NCBI RefSeq assembly: GCF_050948215.1
Contig: NC_135151.1
Span: forward strand, 22,442,720-22,506,719
Reading direction: 5' to 3'
From: Halictus rubicundus
Lineage: Eukaryota > Arthropoda > Insecta > Hymenoptera > Halictidae
Length of the DNA stretch: 64,000 nucleotides
The stretch's first letter is position 1; the number at the start of each line of letters is the position of its first letter. The notes under the pieces are model-generated. The model was not told where the DNA came from and made no database searches. It saw only the letters and a list, made by a program, of their open reading frames with translations. Below are positions 45,961 through 57,722 of this stretch, piece after piece. A program made the position numbers and the translations under genes.

Positions 45961-47917
45961 TTGAATCGTGCAATACATTCTACTTGTGCATCGTATACGA
46001 CAACGTCACGATCGCTTTCGTGCATTTCCTTTTGCAGTGTCCTTCGCGGTGACCTTGAACCTAAATACCGCTTCAGAGGAATGTAGAACGACTCCTCTTA
46101 ACTTTTATGCTAACAACCGAGAGCTATTTGATTTAAAACGGTTTTGCAATTTTCGAATAGCAGCATACAACAATTTTAAATACAAATTAGAGTGGTTCTT
46201 GGCATAAAGGTTACTGGTACAGTACTATCACCTATATTTTATTTTCTTTGAGTACTCACTATATCGTTATCATAGAAACAATATTTAAAAAATTATCATA
46301 GAAAACGCGTGATGCGTCGTTCACTCATAAAAATGCAATTAGTTTCATTTATGCATATTAAACTAGTAATGCATGTCAGAGCAGTAATGCAAAATGGTAA
46401 TGCATGTTAGAATTACCAAACAATCCCACAGAAAGTGTCCCAATAAGATTTTTATTTACGCACGTACCGTTCACAATCGTTGTCTTCCCTTCTTACAAAT
46501 AACAAACACTATTATACGCAACTTGTAAATATTCGTTCTTGAAATTAAAATGGCACAGAATCGGCGGAACCAGAAATCGTTCCGAGTTCCCACATTCGCG
46601 TCACGACGGACTGCCACTCGAGCAGGACGTTTACGAGCGAGTTCGTGTCGTGTAATTAAATTAGCAGTCGCAATAATTAACCTTTAACGGATCTAATTAA
46701 TGCTTGCCAATCCCGACGTCCCCGTATTTTTCATAGCTGCCGCGAAATTCTGGGAAGCGTGGCGACACGACCGACGAAAGTGTGTCGTGCCTGTTAAAAT
46801 CGAGCTCGCACGATAAATTTCGACATACTAGCCGTAGTCGATAAACCGTGCGAACGTCCCTCTCTGTAAGGTTAATCGTAATTAAAGTCTCCGAACAAAC
46901 GAAATAAATCGCGTCTGCCCCGCGGGGTGCCCAGCCGAGCTGTGTTAGAAACGATTCAACACTCTCGAACGCTTCATTAATTCCTGAGACCGTATCGAAA
47001 AACCGGAAGCATATTTGTGCCGATCGTTTCACCGGCCGGATCATAAATATTATCGAAACGTATCTGTCCACGGAGGGAACGATGATAACTCTCCGTGAAA
47101 ATCAGGGTTCGATGCGGTAAATCTGAGGGAGAGGAAAGGGGGCAGTAAAAAGAGAAGAGGAGGGAGGGGAGGGGAGAGAATAAGAGAAAGAGAGAGAGAG
47201 AGAGGGAGGGAGAGACAGTCGGGAATAAAGACGGAAACGGGAGGAAGAACCTGTAGCTAAGGCTGAGCCTGTCCCGCTGACAGAATAGCGATCTATCCGA
47301 CAGCTCGGTAGGTCTTTAATGGTCTTCTTCTCTACTGGATGTACACTGTTTTATGCTTTATTCCAGCTTCTTCTTCTTCTTCTTCTTCTTCCTCCTCCTC
47401 CAGTGTTCCCCGGCCCCGCGCCGCACGTTTCACTCTCGTTCCTTTCCGACTCACGTCGTAAACGTGTCTTTCGTGCAAAAACGCAATAAAGTTCCGCCTT
47501 TCCTTCGAGATCAGTCCGGACTGCGGCCCTGAAAGCAGGTGACTCTGCTCCAAACAAGATTCACTCGATGGGGGGTCCTTCGCAATAAAGAGGGAGCACA
47601 GGTCTCCGCCATTCCGCGACGGACCGTCGGGCCCCGGTCCTCAAATCAAATTCGGCCACTTATGCGAGAGCCCATTGTCGTCATCGCCTCGCGGAAAACC
47701 GTATTAAACAACCCTCGACCGTCCGTGAAAATTAGAACGTCCCTTGGGCGGTTCACTTTCTGTGGGACGAACAGCATCCGCATGTTGGTACTCGTGGGTT
47801 TAACGCTCGAGTTAATTGGTAGAAAAACATTATACCGGCGATTATTATACTAATAGCCACGGAAACCCTTACAAAAATTTATTGTCTTGTTTGGTTTTCA
47901 CTTTTGTAGAATAGGTA
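45961..47917. other. Probable intron sequence, no supported gene
   Basis: It holds a GA/GGA-rich stretch at about 47130-47216 and a (CTT)n/(CCT)n run at about 47369-47402. No coding exon is recognised. Confidence 0.45.
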
Positions 47918-48093
47918 CAGTGAATTCCCGATATAAGTCACTGCGAGCCTCGCGTTTAAAGGTCACTGGGACTACCCACACCACCACGGATAGTGAGTTT
48001 TTATTTCAAATGCAACGTTCGGCGACAACCACAGATTTCGTCTAAATGTCACTCGCCAGAACCGCGGAAATGACTTATATCGGGAATTCACTG
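47918..48093. mobile_element. 176-bp palindromic MITE, TA target
   Basis: cagtgaattcccgatataag at the left and cttatatcgggaattcactg at the right are perfect inverses, flanked by TA on both sides. A second copy is at 59320. Confidence 0.93.
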
Positions 48094-48383
48094 TATCGAG
48101 GATTTTTTTATCCTTAACGGTCCGGACGTCATTCAAGCTTACTTCCCATCACAAGCTGTTTTTCATGCGAACAGAAACTGAGGACTCTATATTTTTATAT
48201 CAAGTATAGAAGGGAAAATATTTAGATTATTAATTAATTTGATTTTTGCTAGCATGTACGCGGCACTGGACTCGGTAACAGTAATTATTTTTTGTTTGGG
48301 GTTATTGTGTACAAGTTTTTTAAGCTTGCATTTGGTACAGCAGAATTTTATTGAAAAACCCACGGATAGGCTTCCGGTGGATA

Positions 48384-48926
48384 AATGTTAATATCAACAC
48401 TATTTTTATTTTGGTTGTAAAAGTCAACGAGCAGTTAATCATTTCATTTTTAAGATGTTTTTATTCAGCGCAACGTGCCTGCGTTACGAAACATTGAGAT
48501 AATTTATGAAAAAGTCACGGAATCTCTGAACATTATGCTGTGCGTTATCAAGCAGTGTACAAAATCAGTTTGACTATTTTCGAGTGAACTATAAAAGGGC
48601 CTGCCGATTAAGATGGTCAAAGCTGCCCTTAGAGGTTTTTCAATGATTAATGAACCATTCGAAAGCTGACCAAGAAAAACCACTCCGAGTAAAATTTCAA
48701 CTCCCTATCTTGCCCGTGAGGGTAGTTAGAGGGTAAATTGGATTTCGCGCTTTTCCGCGCATTTTCCGCACTCTGATACTTCTTAAAATTCTGAAAAAAT
48801 GTGGCATATTTTGGATCCTAAGGCGGATTTTTGAGAATTTTTTCAGACTTTATCCTTGCAAACTGTGGTCGTAAAAAATGAAAAACCCCCAAAATATCGA
48901 AAAAATTTCAGATTTCTCATTCTACT
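48384..48926. repeat. Dispersed repeat X, copy 1 (about 540 bp)
   Basis: It starts aaatgttaatatcaacacta and matches 53488-53990 almost throughout (tatcttgcccgtgaggg, cgcgcttttccgcgcatttt, tggatcctaaggcggat). It has no coding capacity and no visible terminal repeats. The family is not recognised. Confidence 0.85.
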
Positions 48927-49222
48927 GTTTAGTTCCTTGATAAAGTACTATAACAGGCGGTGCCGTCAATGTTATTTAGATTTTTTGTTGTGGGACATCA
49001 TTGTCAAAAACAATAAAAACCGAATTTTTTCGACGTTTCTGCTATTAGGAGGACTTGTTGGTTTTACCGCAGGTATATATTAATTTTTAACATCATTACA
49101 TTGAAGCAAGTAATTGTTCGACCTAAGAAAGTGGATGTCAGTATGACAGTGGCAGCAGACACGTTAATTAAATTTTTTCTATTATTCGAACTCTCGATTA
49201 CCTTTGTTCGGTACCGATATAT

Positions 49223-49427
49223 TAGGTCGTCCCATAAGTGCCGTGTTTATATTATTCACCATTGAGAAGTATTTCAATGAAAAACCGCAGAAATTATATA
49301 GTGACTTTTATAGTGTCTTTCCAAAAAAGGTCGGAAGAGGTTGTGGAATGAAAGGGTGATTACATATTTTATTTTTAGAATTTAAATGGTACAAGAGTAA
49401 ACAGCACGAACTTATGGGACGACCTGA
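49223..49427. mobile_element. 205-bp mariner-derived MITE
   Basis: ttaggtcgtcccataagt at the left pairs with acttatgggacgacctga at the right, with TA on both sides. The termini are of mariner type. The interior is too short for a transposase. Confidence 0.88.
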
Positions 49428-49850
49428 TACAATCGAGGACGCATGAACCGTGCAAATAGTCGGGATCTGTAATTAGGGTATCGGCGCGACGGTGTTGTTC
49501 GAAAGCGTCGTCGAGTGCCGGCTGGGGCGCAGAACGGCGGGATAATAGACAGGTGCATAGGAACTAAATTGAGCGCGGTTAATGCGAAAAAGTAGTATGA
49601 GACTCGGGGAGACAGACGTGACTGCAATAACCGGCCCTTCTGTCTTTTCCCTTCTAGGTTTCCGAGTTTTTCCTTATCTCGGTGTTCGCCTCCATAAAAC
49701 ATCGACGGATGCCGCGCCATTAAAAGCGAGTTCCCCGAGTTCGGTTTCGAAATATCTGATAAACGTTTCTTCGTCGAGCCGTTTTCGCGTTTCGCGGTGG
49801 CGACTCTTCGTTTCTGAACGGGATAATCTTCGTGTTTCTTGTCAGGACGT

Positions 49851-50261
49851 CGCACAGTGGTCCCAAATCGCCAAAACGAGGTCAAAACCACACAACTTAT
49901 TAAAAAATTATCGGTTCTGCTTGAAAATTGGCAGTAGGCCGCTTTTGGGGTCGCTTATCACGAATCTGAACTTGAAATTAGAAAATTCGCTGTCTCATAT
50001 TGACCTGCACGAGGGAAAAGACTAATTCTCCGCATTGCAAACTCTACCCTTTGTATTGTATAAAGTAGATATTCTATTCGCACTTCATAGTTCCCAAAGA
50101 AGGAGGAATTGAAGAATTGCTGGTCTTTTTACGTACAATAAGATCCCATAATCAAAAATACAGGTTCCCATTTGAAAAAACACAGTTGACCTTCAAATGA
50201 CCTTGAAAACGCCATGCAAATAGAAAACTGATACTGCCCTGGACACGTGTTTTACACTTTT
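49851..50261. mobile_element. Possible end of a CACAGTGGTCCC element
   Basis: cgcacagtggtccca at 49851 repeats the terminus of the 7884-8512 element. The following sequence is unrelated to that copy and no right terminus is found. The TTAA MITE at 50262 may have been inserted in it. Confidence 0.35.
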
Positions 50262-50510
50262 TTAACCCTTTGCACTCGAGTGGTGACTCTGAAGCACCAC
50301 TAGAAATTATTGTGGCATTATTTCAAAGAAATTACAAAAAATATTACAAAATATTTGTTACATTACAAAATTTGTATTCAATGGATTACTAAACATTTAA
50401 ATATTTTATGTGGAAATCGGATCAGTTTCGTATGAATAAAATGAAAATATTCTAAGACGGAAGAAAAATTTAGTTTTAAAATGAAAATAGCGCCGAGTGA
50501 AAAGGGTTAA
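50262..50510. mobile_element. 249-bp TTAA-flanked MITE (CCCTTTGCACTCG family)
   Basis: TTAAccctttgcactcgag opens and cgccgagtgaaaagggTTAA closes. Near-identical in plan to 61330-61578, which lies in the opposite orientation. Confidence 0.9.
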
Positions 50511-52744
50511 TATCTTTCGTACTTTTCGTGATATTCGGCTGGAAAGGTTTCCAATGAACAGCCGGTGTAAAAACAGCGTTCGTGTTTGAAAAATAGAAAA
50601 AAATTTCGGATATATGATTCTTTATATAAAAAATTGACATTCTATTCAAAATCTGTTTAAATTTTACAGAAAGACTTCGTGCATAACTGTCACAGTTTGA
50701 CAAGAAATGCAAGGAAAGCACATAAAATAGCTACTCTGCGTTACAAAAAACAGTGCTACGACCACAGAGGCACCTAGGGGCAGCTAATTTTTTTTAGAAT
50801 TGCAAGATAATACTATGCAGTAGAAGCTCCAAGAAGTTTTAGCTATAGACCGTGCGAGATTTGCAACTTTAACTCTACATCTTAAAAATTTATGCCTTCA
50901 CTTTTACTCTCTCTTTGCATACATAGTTATCAGTTAACAATAAACGTTTGGCACTAAAAACTATGCAATTTACCTCCACAAACAGCATCCATAATGCACA
51001 ATTAAGATCGAAACGTTTCAACAGAATTTGTACACTGTGCACTTAAAATTCGCAATGTGCTTCGCAAGCTTGAAAAGGTATGGTCTAACGAACTCGAAGT
51101 TCGGACTGTGACTGTTGGTCAGGTATAAAGAAACGACCTTTTCGCTGTTTACCCCCACTTAGAAACACTCTTAGACCAACCAACCCCATACTTAAAACTT
51201 TACCTAGCTGAAAGTTCATATTTTAGGTCTTGGCCACGTTTTCCGGCTTTGGGGGCGTTTTCCATCAGAACGATTCGTAACGATTACTAATATATAGCTT
51301 CCGAAACGGGTTTTCTGTAACGAGCTGCTCCCCCGACGTTTCTCCGGCAAACGGAAATTAGCAAGGCGGGGAAGATTTAATTTTTGTTCACGCGTCGACT
51401 GCAAGATGCGTCGTTAAAATTCTACCGGCCGAACCGGGACTGCGCGGCGCGCACGGTACAAATTAAGTTTCAGGTTTCTTCGTTACGATTGTTTCGAGCC
51501 CCGGTCGGCCCCGGTCTTTTCGTTCTCCTTTTATTGTCTACGCGGCGAAACCTTCTACGCCCTCGAGGATACCGGGCGGGCTATATAAGAGTCTTCCTTG
51601 AATCGTTAATTAGCCGGAATTCTTGGATTCTAATTACACGCGCAGTTTACGGCTTTATTTAAGCGGGACTGCTCCACCGTTACCCGTAATGCCGGCCGAT
51701 CCCGCCACCAGCTAAACAGTCGTATCAACGACTCGTCGAGTTATCACCTGCGTAGAATACGGCTAGAACCCAGGTAATTTACTACCGAATCAACGCGATT
51801 ACGCTCCTTCGACATGTGGTGGGAACGGCGGGACTACGAATCGACGGGGATTTTAGTGTCGGCGGAATCATAATTGATCTTTAATTTTATTTGAGGAAAG
51901 AACGCTTGACGACCACGTTACGTTAACGCGAGGATACATTAGAGCAGCATTTTAAATATTAATTAAGGGACACTGAAGAAATCAGCGAGTACCGTCACTC
52001 TGATTGTGTTTCCGCAAGATTCATTTCCATCGATCAATTTAGTAGGAACGAACATTAAATAAATTGTTCAAGAGCAAAATGAAACATAAAAGTTGAATGA
52101 AGGTACATGTCCTGAGAACAAGTTCTGATCTGATGTCTGACTACAGACGTCTCAATCTCCTTTCAACACTGTACCTCCTGTCGCCAATCAAATCAATGTC
52201 TTTTATGCTACAATTATCCAAATGATAATATCAGTGTAATAGTGTAATAAAAATTGCAAAAAATCTAGACAGCGTCCATCCTGTCAGTTTCATAAAGTAA
52301 CATGTGCCAGTCGCGTTTAGTGCATGGTAGGTTCCGAATGAATGTATGCTTTTGAGTGCACAAAATGAGTTCTTCGGTCGAAGAACCATAAATGAATATT
52401 TCAGCCGTTCTAAAAGCATTCAAGAACTATTGCATGAATTTTGTAGCTTAATTGCATGAATAATTTCCGCCCCAACGTGCTTACAGCTAGGCTTCGGATT
52501 TTGTACATTTATAACAATAACGGGTAGACAAAATTTGAAAGAACCAAAAGATTAAGAAAATTCGAAGACATCAATTCTCAATATTCTCACTAAAATCAGT
52601 GTAAAAGGAAAGAATTTTTTGCTTGCTTCTTACAAGTGACAGCAGAAAATTTGTATTTTTCATAGAGATTCGCAGCCTGCTTGCAACTGTCAACTTACTA
52701 CTTACAATCATGTTCAAGATCGTAATTCTGCATTTCTGATACAG
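50511..52744. other. Probable ephrin intron, nothing identified
   Basis: AT-rich with a GC-richer patch at 51.2-51.9 kb. It ends at the acceptor tttctgatacag (52733-52744). No further exon is recognised. Confidence 0.45.
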
Positions 52745-52924
52745 GTGACCGATCCGACATACAGTTTTCTCCTGGAAGTGGTACACAAACGGCCTCAAGA
52801 TTCAGCTCGACATCATGCCTTGGTTCATCCTCTTTCTTCTTCTGTTAGCTGTGATGGAGGCCTTCCCTCGGGAGGCCACCTGTTCCCGCCTGCCGGACAT
52901 CTATTGGAACTCCACCAATCCAAT
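52745..52924 (+). CDS. Ephrin: Ephrin, first coding exon (signal peptide and start of receptor-binding domain)
   Basis: The exon runs from acceptor tgatacag|GTG to donor CCAAT|GTAAGT, with 70 nt of leader and coding from ATG at 52815. The translation MPWFILFLLLLAVMEAFP is a signal peptide, followed by REATCSRLPDIYWNSTNP. The YWNS.NP motif marks the first strand of the ephrin receptor-binding domain (FWNSSNP or YWNSSN in vertebrate ephrins). An in-frame TGA at 52746 shows that 52815 is the first usable Met. The exon ends in phase 2, as AT plus the next base. Ephrins are cell-surface ligands of Eph receptor kinases in axon guidance and boundary formation; insects usually have one. The remaining exons lie past the window, so the next intron is over 11 kb. 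The start of the transcript is probably in the GC-rich block upstream. The exon is too short for a domain search alone, but the signal peptide, motif and splice sites agree. Confidence 0.82.
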
Positions 52925-53212
52925 GTAAGTTACCCGTGGCCGCGACCCTAACGGGCCGACACTCTACATTTTTTTTTCCCGGCGCAATTACCCGCGTTTC
53001 AGCGCGCGCGCACGCGACCGGCGAACCGATCCGGGCTCGGCAAACACATCCGGCGCAACGTAAACCAGCGAACGCGATTCGCTGCTCCCACATATAGACG
53101 TTTATTCGGTCATGTTTGCCGTCGCCTAATATTGTCTCTGTTCTGCTGTGCAAACGAAGTAGCAACCATTTTTAAGTATGTACACAACTGCTTTAAGTTG
53201 CGGCGCCGTGCA

Positions 53213-54268
53213 CGATACAAAGCAAAGACTCCGGAACTACGTGTAGCTGCGTCCACGAACGGAAACGTGTGCGAAAACCCCCACAAACAGAAAAACTCCA
53301 AGTTGGAAACGGGACAATCGTGTTGTTCATAAAACGAACTTCCTAGTAAATTCAAGTTTTTATTTCTTAATTTATTATATAACCTCCACCATTATCGAGG
53401 ACAGTTTGCCAACTTCCCTGCTAATTTTCAACCCCCCTCTTATAGAAATCCAGGGTTCGTCAAGCAAAATATGACTCGAGGTGCCTCAGAAATGTTAATA
53501 TCAACACTATTTTTATTTTGGCTGTAGAAGTCAACGAGCAGTTAATCATTTCATTTTTAAATGTTTCATTCAGCGCAACGTGCAAAGTCATGGAATCTCT
53601 GAACATTATGCTGTGCGTTATCAAGCAGTGTACAAAATCAGTTTGACTATTTTCAAGTGAACTATAAAAGGACCTAGCCGATTGATCAAAACTGCCCTTA
53701 GAGGTTTATCAATGGTTAATGAACCATTCGAAAGCTAACCAAGAAAAACCCCTGTGAGTAAAATTTCAACCCCCTATCTTGCCCGTGAGGGTGGTTACAG
53801 GGTAAATTGGATTTCGCGCTTTTCCGCGCATTTTCCGCACTCTGATGCTTTATAAAATTCTGAAAAAATGTGGCATATTTTGGATCCTAAGGCGGATTTT
53901 TGAGAATTTTTTCAGATTTTTTCCTTGCAAACTGTGGTCGTAAAAAATGAAAAACCCCCCAAAGATCGGAAAAATGCAGATTTCTCAAAAATATGAAAAG
54001 CAAAGACTCCGGAACTACGAGTAGCTGCGTCCACGAACGGAAACGTGTGCGAAAACCCCTACAAACACAAAAACTCCAAGTTGGAAACGGGACAATCGTG
54101 TTGTTCATAAAACGAACTTTGTAGAAAATTCAAGTTTTTATTTCTTAATTTATTACATAATCTCCATCATTATCGAGGACAGTTTGCCATCTTTCCTGCA
54201 AATTTTCAATCCCCTCTTGTAGAAATTCAGGGTTCGTCAAGCAAAATATGACTCAAGGTGCCTCAGTA
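53213..54268. repeat. Direct duplication separated by repeat X
   Basis: A block of about 275 bp (caaagcaaagactccggaac through the minus-strand mariner tail to gaggtgcctcag) occurs at 53213-53487 and again at about 53997-54268. Repeat X copy 2 lies between them at 53488-53990. Each block contains the mariner 3' fragment (tttatttcttaatttatta; cagggttcgtcaagcaaaat) in minus orientation. Confidence 0.85.
53488..53990. repeat. Dispersed repeat X, copy 2
   Basis: It matches 48384-48926 with two internal deletions, after tttcattcagcgcaacgtgc and in the cttagaggtt region. Orientation is the same. Confidence 0.85.
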
Positions 54269-55807
54269 ATGATCCTTTTTAGAATATTTTGAACACAGGC
54301 TGAAAATTGTAAAAGAATACGCGTTTCCTCTTCCACAGGATCGGTACAGAACTGAGGACAAAACAAATTCTTTGCAAATAATTGATTACTTGTGGGTCTA
54401 GCACTTTCCTAGAAGAAATTCCCCGAATTTTCCAAGGATCTGGCAGAAGGTCCTTGTCCGGGAAGCAGATTTTCGAGGGTGGCGTGTACCCCCTTGCCAT
54501 CGAGTCATCGTATACACCGAAAACATTACGCACCCCCAACCCCCTCGGCCGGTTTCACCGGTGCTTGCGAAGAATGCAAGCTCCGTTTAATCTCATCCGA
54601 GATATTACCGTGAATGTCCTTGTTCCGAATGGGAGACGACCGCATTTCCACGTTGAGGCATTCCACGAATGGTAACGCGTTTCCGAGCAGAAAGACCTCG
54701 AGGTTTCCCGTTGGTAGCTAACGCCACCGCGGCAGGTACATCCTCGGCGAGGCCGCTGTAACGATCGCTCGATCCTTATCGCTGTTTATCCCGGCATAAC
54801 AGCATCCCTGTCGGAAATTATTTGCCGACCTCCCCAGCCGCCGCCACCGCTCTCTGTATCTTCATCGAAACTGATTCTCCCTTTCTATTACACCTTCCAC
54901 GTTGTCGCAGCCCTGTGGCCCTTTTATTTTTCCGTCGAACTGCTTCCCCGTGTCGTTCGCTCGTTGCTCGCGGCAATTGTTATCTCGAATCTCACTTTCC
55001 TGCGCTCTACTCGCGACTAAATATAATAAGCTCGGGAAACGTCGAAAGAAACGTGTACGGGCTGTTTGTGCGTGGATCCTCCGCGGAAAAATACCGTTAA
55101 AATTGTAGAACCGAGTTTCCCGGCTCGGTTCGCGGGAAAACCGAGCGCGTAGATCCTGTGTCGTTGCATCGTTGTGACAGTGTAGGTCGTCGAGAAAGGA
55201 TGCGTTCTATTTGTTTGGTGTAGTGGGTTTTTGATGGACATTCTTATTTTGAGCAATCTAGCCGTCTTAATAAGAGGCAACAATTCTAAAATGTTATTTC
55301 CTCAGCTATCTCTGGGGAGGGTTGAGAAGGTTTCCGAAGATCTGGGAATTATTCAATGCTTGTCAAGGCCCACTTTATTCCCGGTAAGTGTCGGGACACT
55401 TATGGCCGGGCCGGGCTTTTATGGTCGTCGAATGGGGAGTTTCGGGGGCCGATTCCCTGACCTTTCTCTCCCGGCTTTTATTTCCCCCGGTTCGAAGCAT
55501 TTCGTCAGCAACAGGGAACCGTCGCGGCGCGGCGCGGCGCGTCTCGATCGTGACGTATCACCGCGATATTTCTTTCCCTCGAGTCGGCGATACTCGCGCG
55601 CGACCAAGCCGCCGTACGTGTGGATTTTTACTCTTTCCGTTCGATCGGTTTCCTTTTTCTCCTTTTCCCTCTTCCGAGTATACCGCGGAGGGTGGATAGA
55701 AGGGAAGAAAAAAAGAGAAGGGAGGAATTGAAAGCCGAACGAAAAAGGTCCGGCCGCGTGTTCACGCCCCTGCCGGCTTCAGGATGTACGTGCGATGCTG
55801 TGGCCGG

Positions 55808-55840
<33 letters not shown>

Positions 55841-57090
55841 CCTCTGTCTCTCCGAGCTATACGGCATTATAAATGTACCGGGTGTGCCCAGCCGAACTTC
55901 CAAAATCGATTTACCTAACCGCGTTTCGCGCGCGAGGGTCAAGTGCAGTGTTAGCGCAGCGGAACGGGTGCACACTGTGCGCCGGTGCATGGGGAACGCA
56001 TGGGGAACACATGCGGAACGAGCGCACGCTGGCGTTTCAGTGCACGTTGCGACACTCACTGCTCCTAGAAAATACTATAGACAGAATCGTGAACGATTTT
56101 CTTCATTCTTGGATAAATTGAGATGATTGGACCGAGGACCTTCGCGCAGAATAACGATTTTCTGCAGGTCAGTTGTAAGAAATTGCATTGTCTACCGGAA
56201 ATTAATAGGCTTCTAAATGCCTGTGCACGGAGCACTAAAAGTGATTATTTTCCATTACTGTATAAAAATTAGAAGAGCGCATCTGTCAAAATTTTTAGCC
56301 ATCTTTTAAATAGTATAAACCCGAAGAAATAAGTTTTTGGAATAATTCCCCATGGATGAGTCTTTACAATCTTGATAATCTTAAATTAAAAATATCAGAA
56401 GCCGTCATTTTGACGGGTCCCGTGAGTCTAGTGTTAAAAAGAATTTTGATACCTCTCCTTTCGATAACAATGACTAGACGGCAAATCTTTATGCGGAATA
56501 ACAATTTGCATGAGTGCAAATGTCATTGTACCATACATAGGACGGGTGAAAGCAATTCTTACATGAGCCTTTTTTTTTGTATTTTTCTGACGATTTTTGA
56601 ACATCCTTATATCGGTAACGAATGTTTCATACCATTCTGACTGAATTAATTTTCAGTGAATGTTTTCACAGATTTGTATTCCATCTATTCGTTTCTGTCA
56701 TAAATCCGTCAAGTTCGTAGTTTATTCATAACTGGTAACAAGTCATAACAAATAGTGGCGAATGTATAATGGATTAGGACGTAGTTGTTGTTTATTTATG
56801 GATGAATAGCATTGGCATACTAACATGGAAATTATTTACGACTCGACCTAATGCACGGAACAAATGGACAATTACTGCGCTGCAGAACTTTATGCGTTCA
56901 TAATGCATACAAATCTTGAAGAAATTATCAACTAGGACGTTTAGTAGACATTACTGCGTTTTAGTATGGCCTCTATAAAACAACTCGCAAAGAGTACTGA
57001 ATTTTGATTGCTAGCCTATTCATTGTAAACAAACCTTTCCAATGAAACTATCATTATCGCACGAGTTCCGTATTAATTCTATAATGGTGT
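54269..57090. other. Ephrin intron; mariner end, CT microsatellite, no exon recognised
   Basis: A mariner 5' terminus (aattgattacttgtgggtct) lies at about 54380. A (CT)n stretch lies at about 55808-55850. ccgtcattttgacgg then gtgttaa lies at 56402-56436. The frames at 55.2-56.1 kb are products of base composition. Confidence 0.45.
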
Positions 57091-57722
57091 ACCGTGAATT
57101 CTCGATATATGTCAACAACACGGGTCTTGCCAGCGTCATGTATCGTCCAGGAGACATGTTTGCACTCCTCAACGTCCGAGGCCTTTCGAGCTTCCCCGTG
57201 GTAGTGGACATAATTCCGCGACATTTATCGTCCAGGCGTTGGCGACATATATGGAGAAAAAACTGTAAACGTTTTATGCTTGGTAGGTTTAGTGTTAATA
57301 TTCACGAAGACAGTAGGTCAATTTCGTGACCCCTCCCTGGTTATACTCCGCGGTAGTTTGCATAATTCCGCGACATTTATCATCCAGGCCTTGGCGACAT
57401 ATATGGAGAAAAAACTGTAAACGTTTTATGCTTGGTAGGTTTAATGTTAATATTCACGAAGACAGTAGGTCAATTTCGTGACCCCTCACCGGGTATACCC
57501 CGCGGTGGTGGGCAGAGTTCCGCGACGTTTATCACCCAGGCATTGGCGACATATACAGAGAAAAAACTGTAAACGTTTTGTGCTTGGTAGGTTTAGTGTT
57601 AATATTCGCGAAGACAGTAGGTCAATTTCGTGACCTCTCCCTGAGTATACTCCGCGGTAGTGGGCACAATCCCGCGACGTATATCACCCTGCCCTTAGCG
57701 ACATATATAGAGAAATCACTGT
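57091..57722. mobile_element. Element with inverted termini and internal 152-bp tandem repeats
   Basis: The left end accgtgaattctcgatatat and the right end atatatagagaaatcactgt are imperfect inverses, similar to the MITE at 47918. Inside, ccgcgac(a/g)tttatc(g/a) recurs at 57216, 57368, 57520 and 57672, an exact 152-bp period. Each unit contains ttggcgacatatatggagaa and actgta, resembling the right terminus, and gcttggtaggtttagtgTTAA. Confidence 0.8.
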
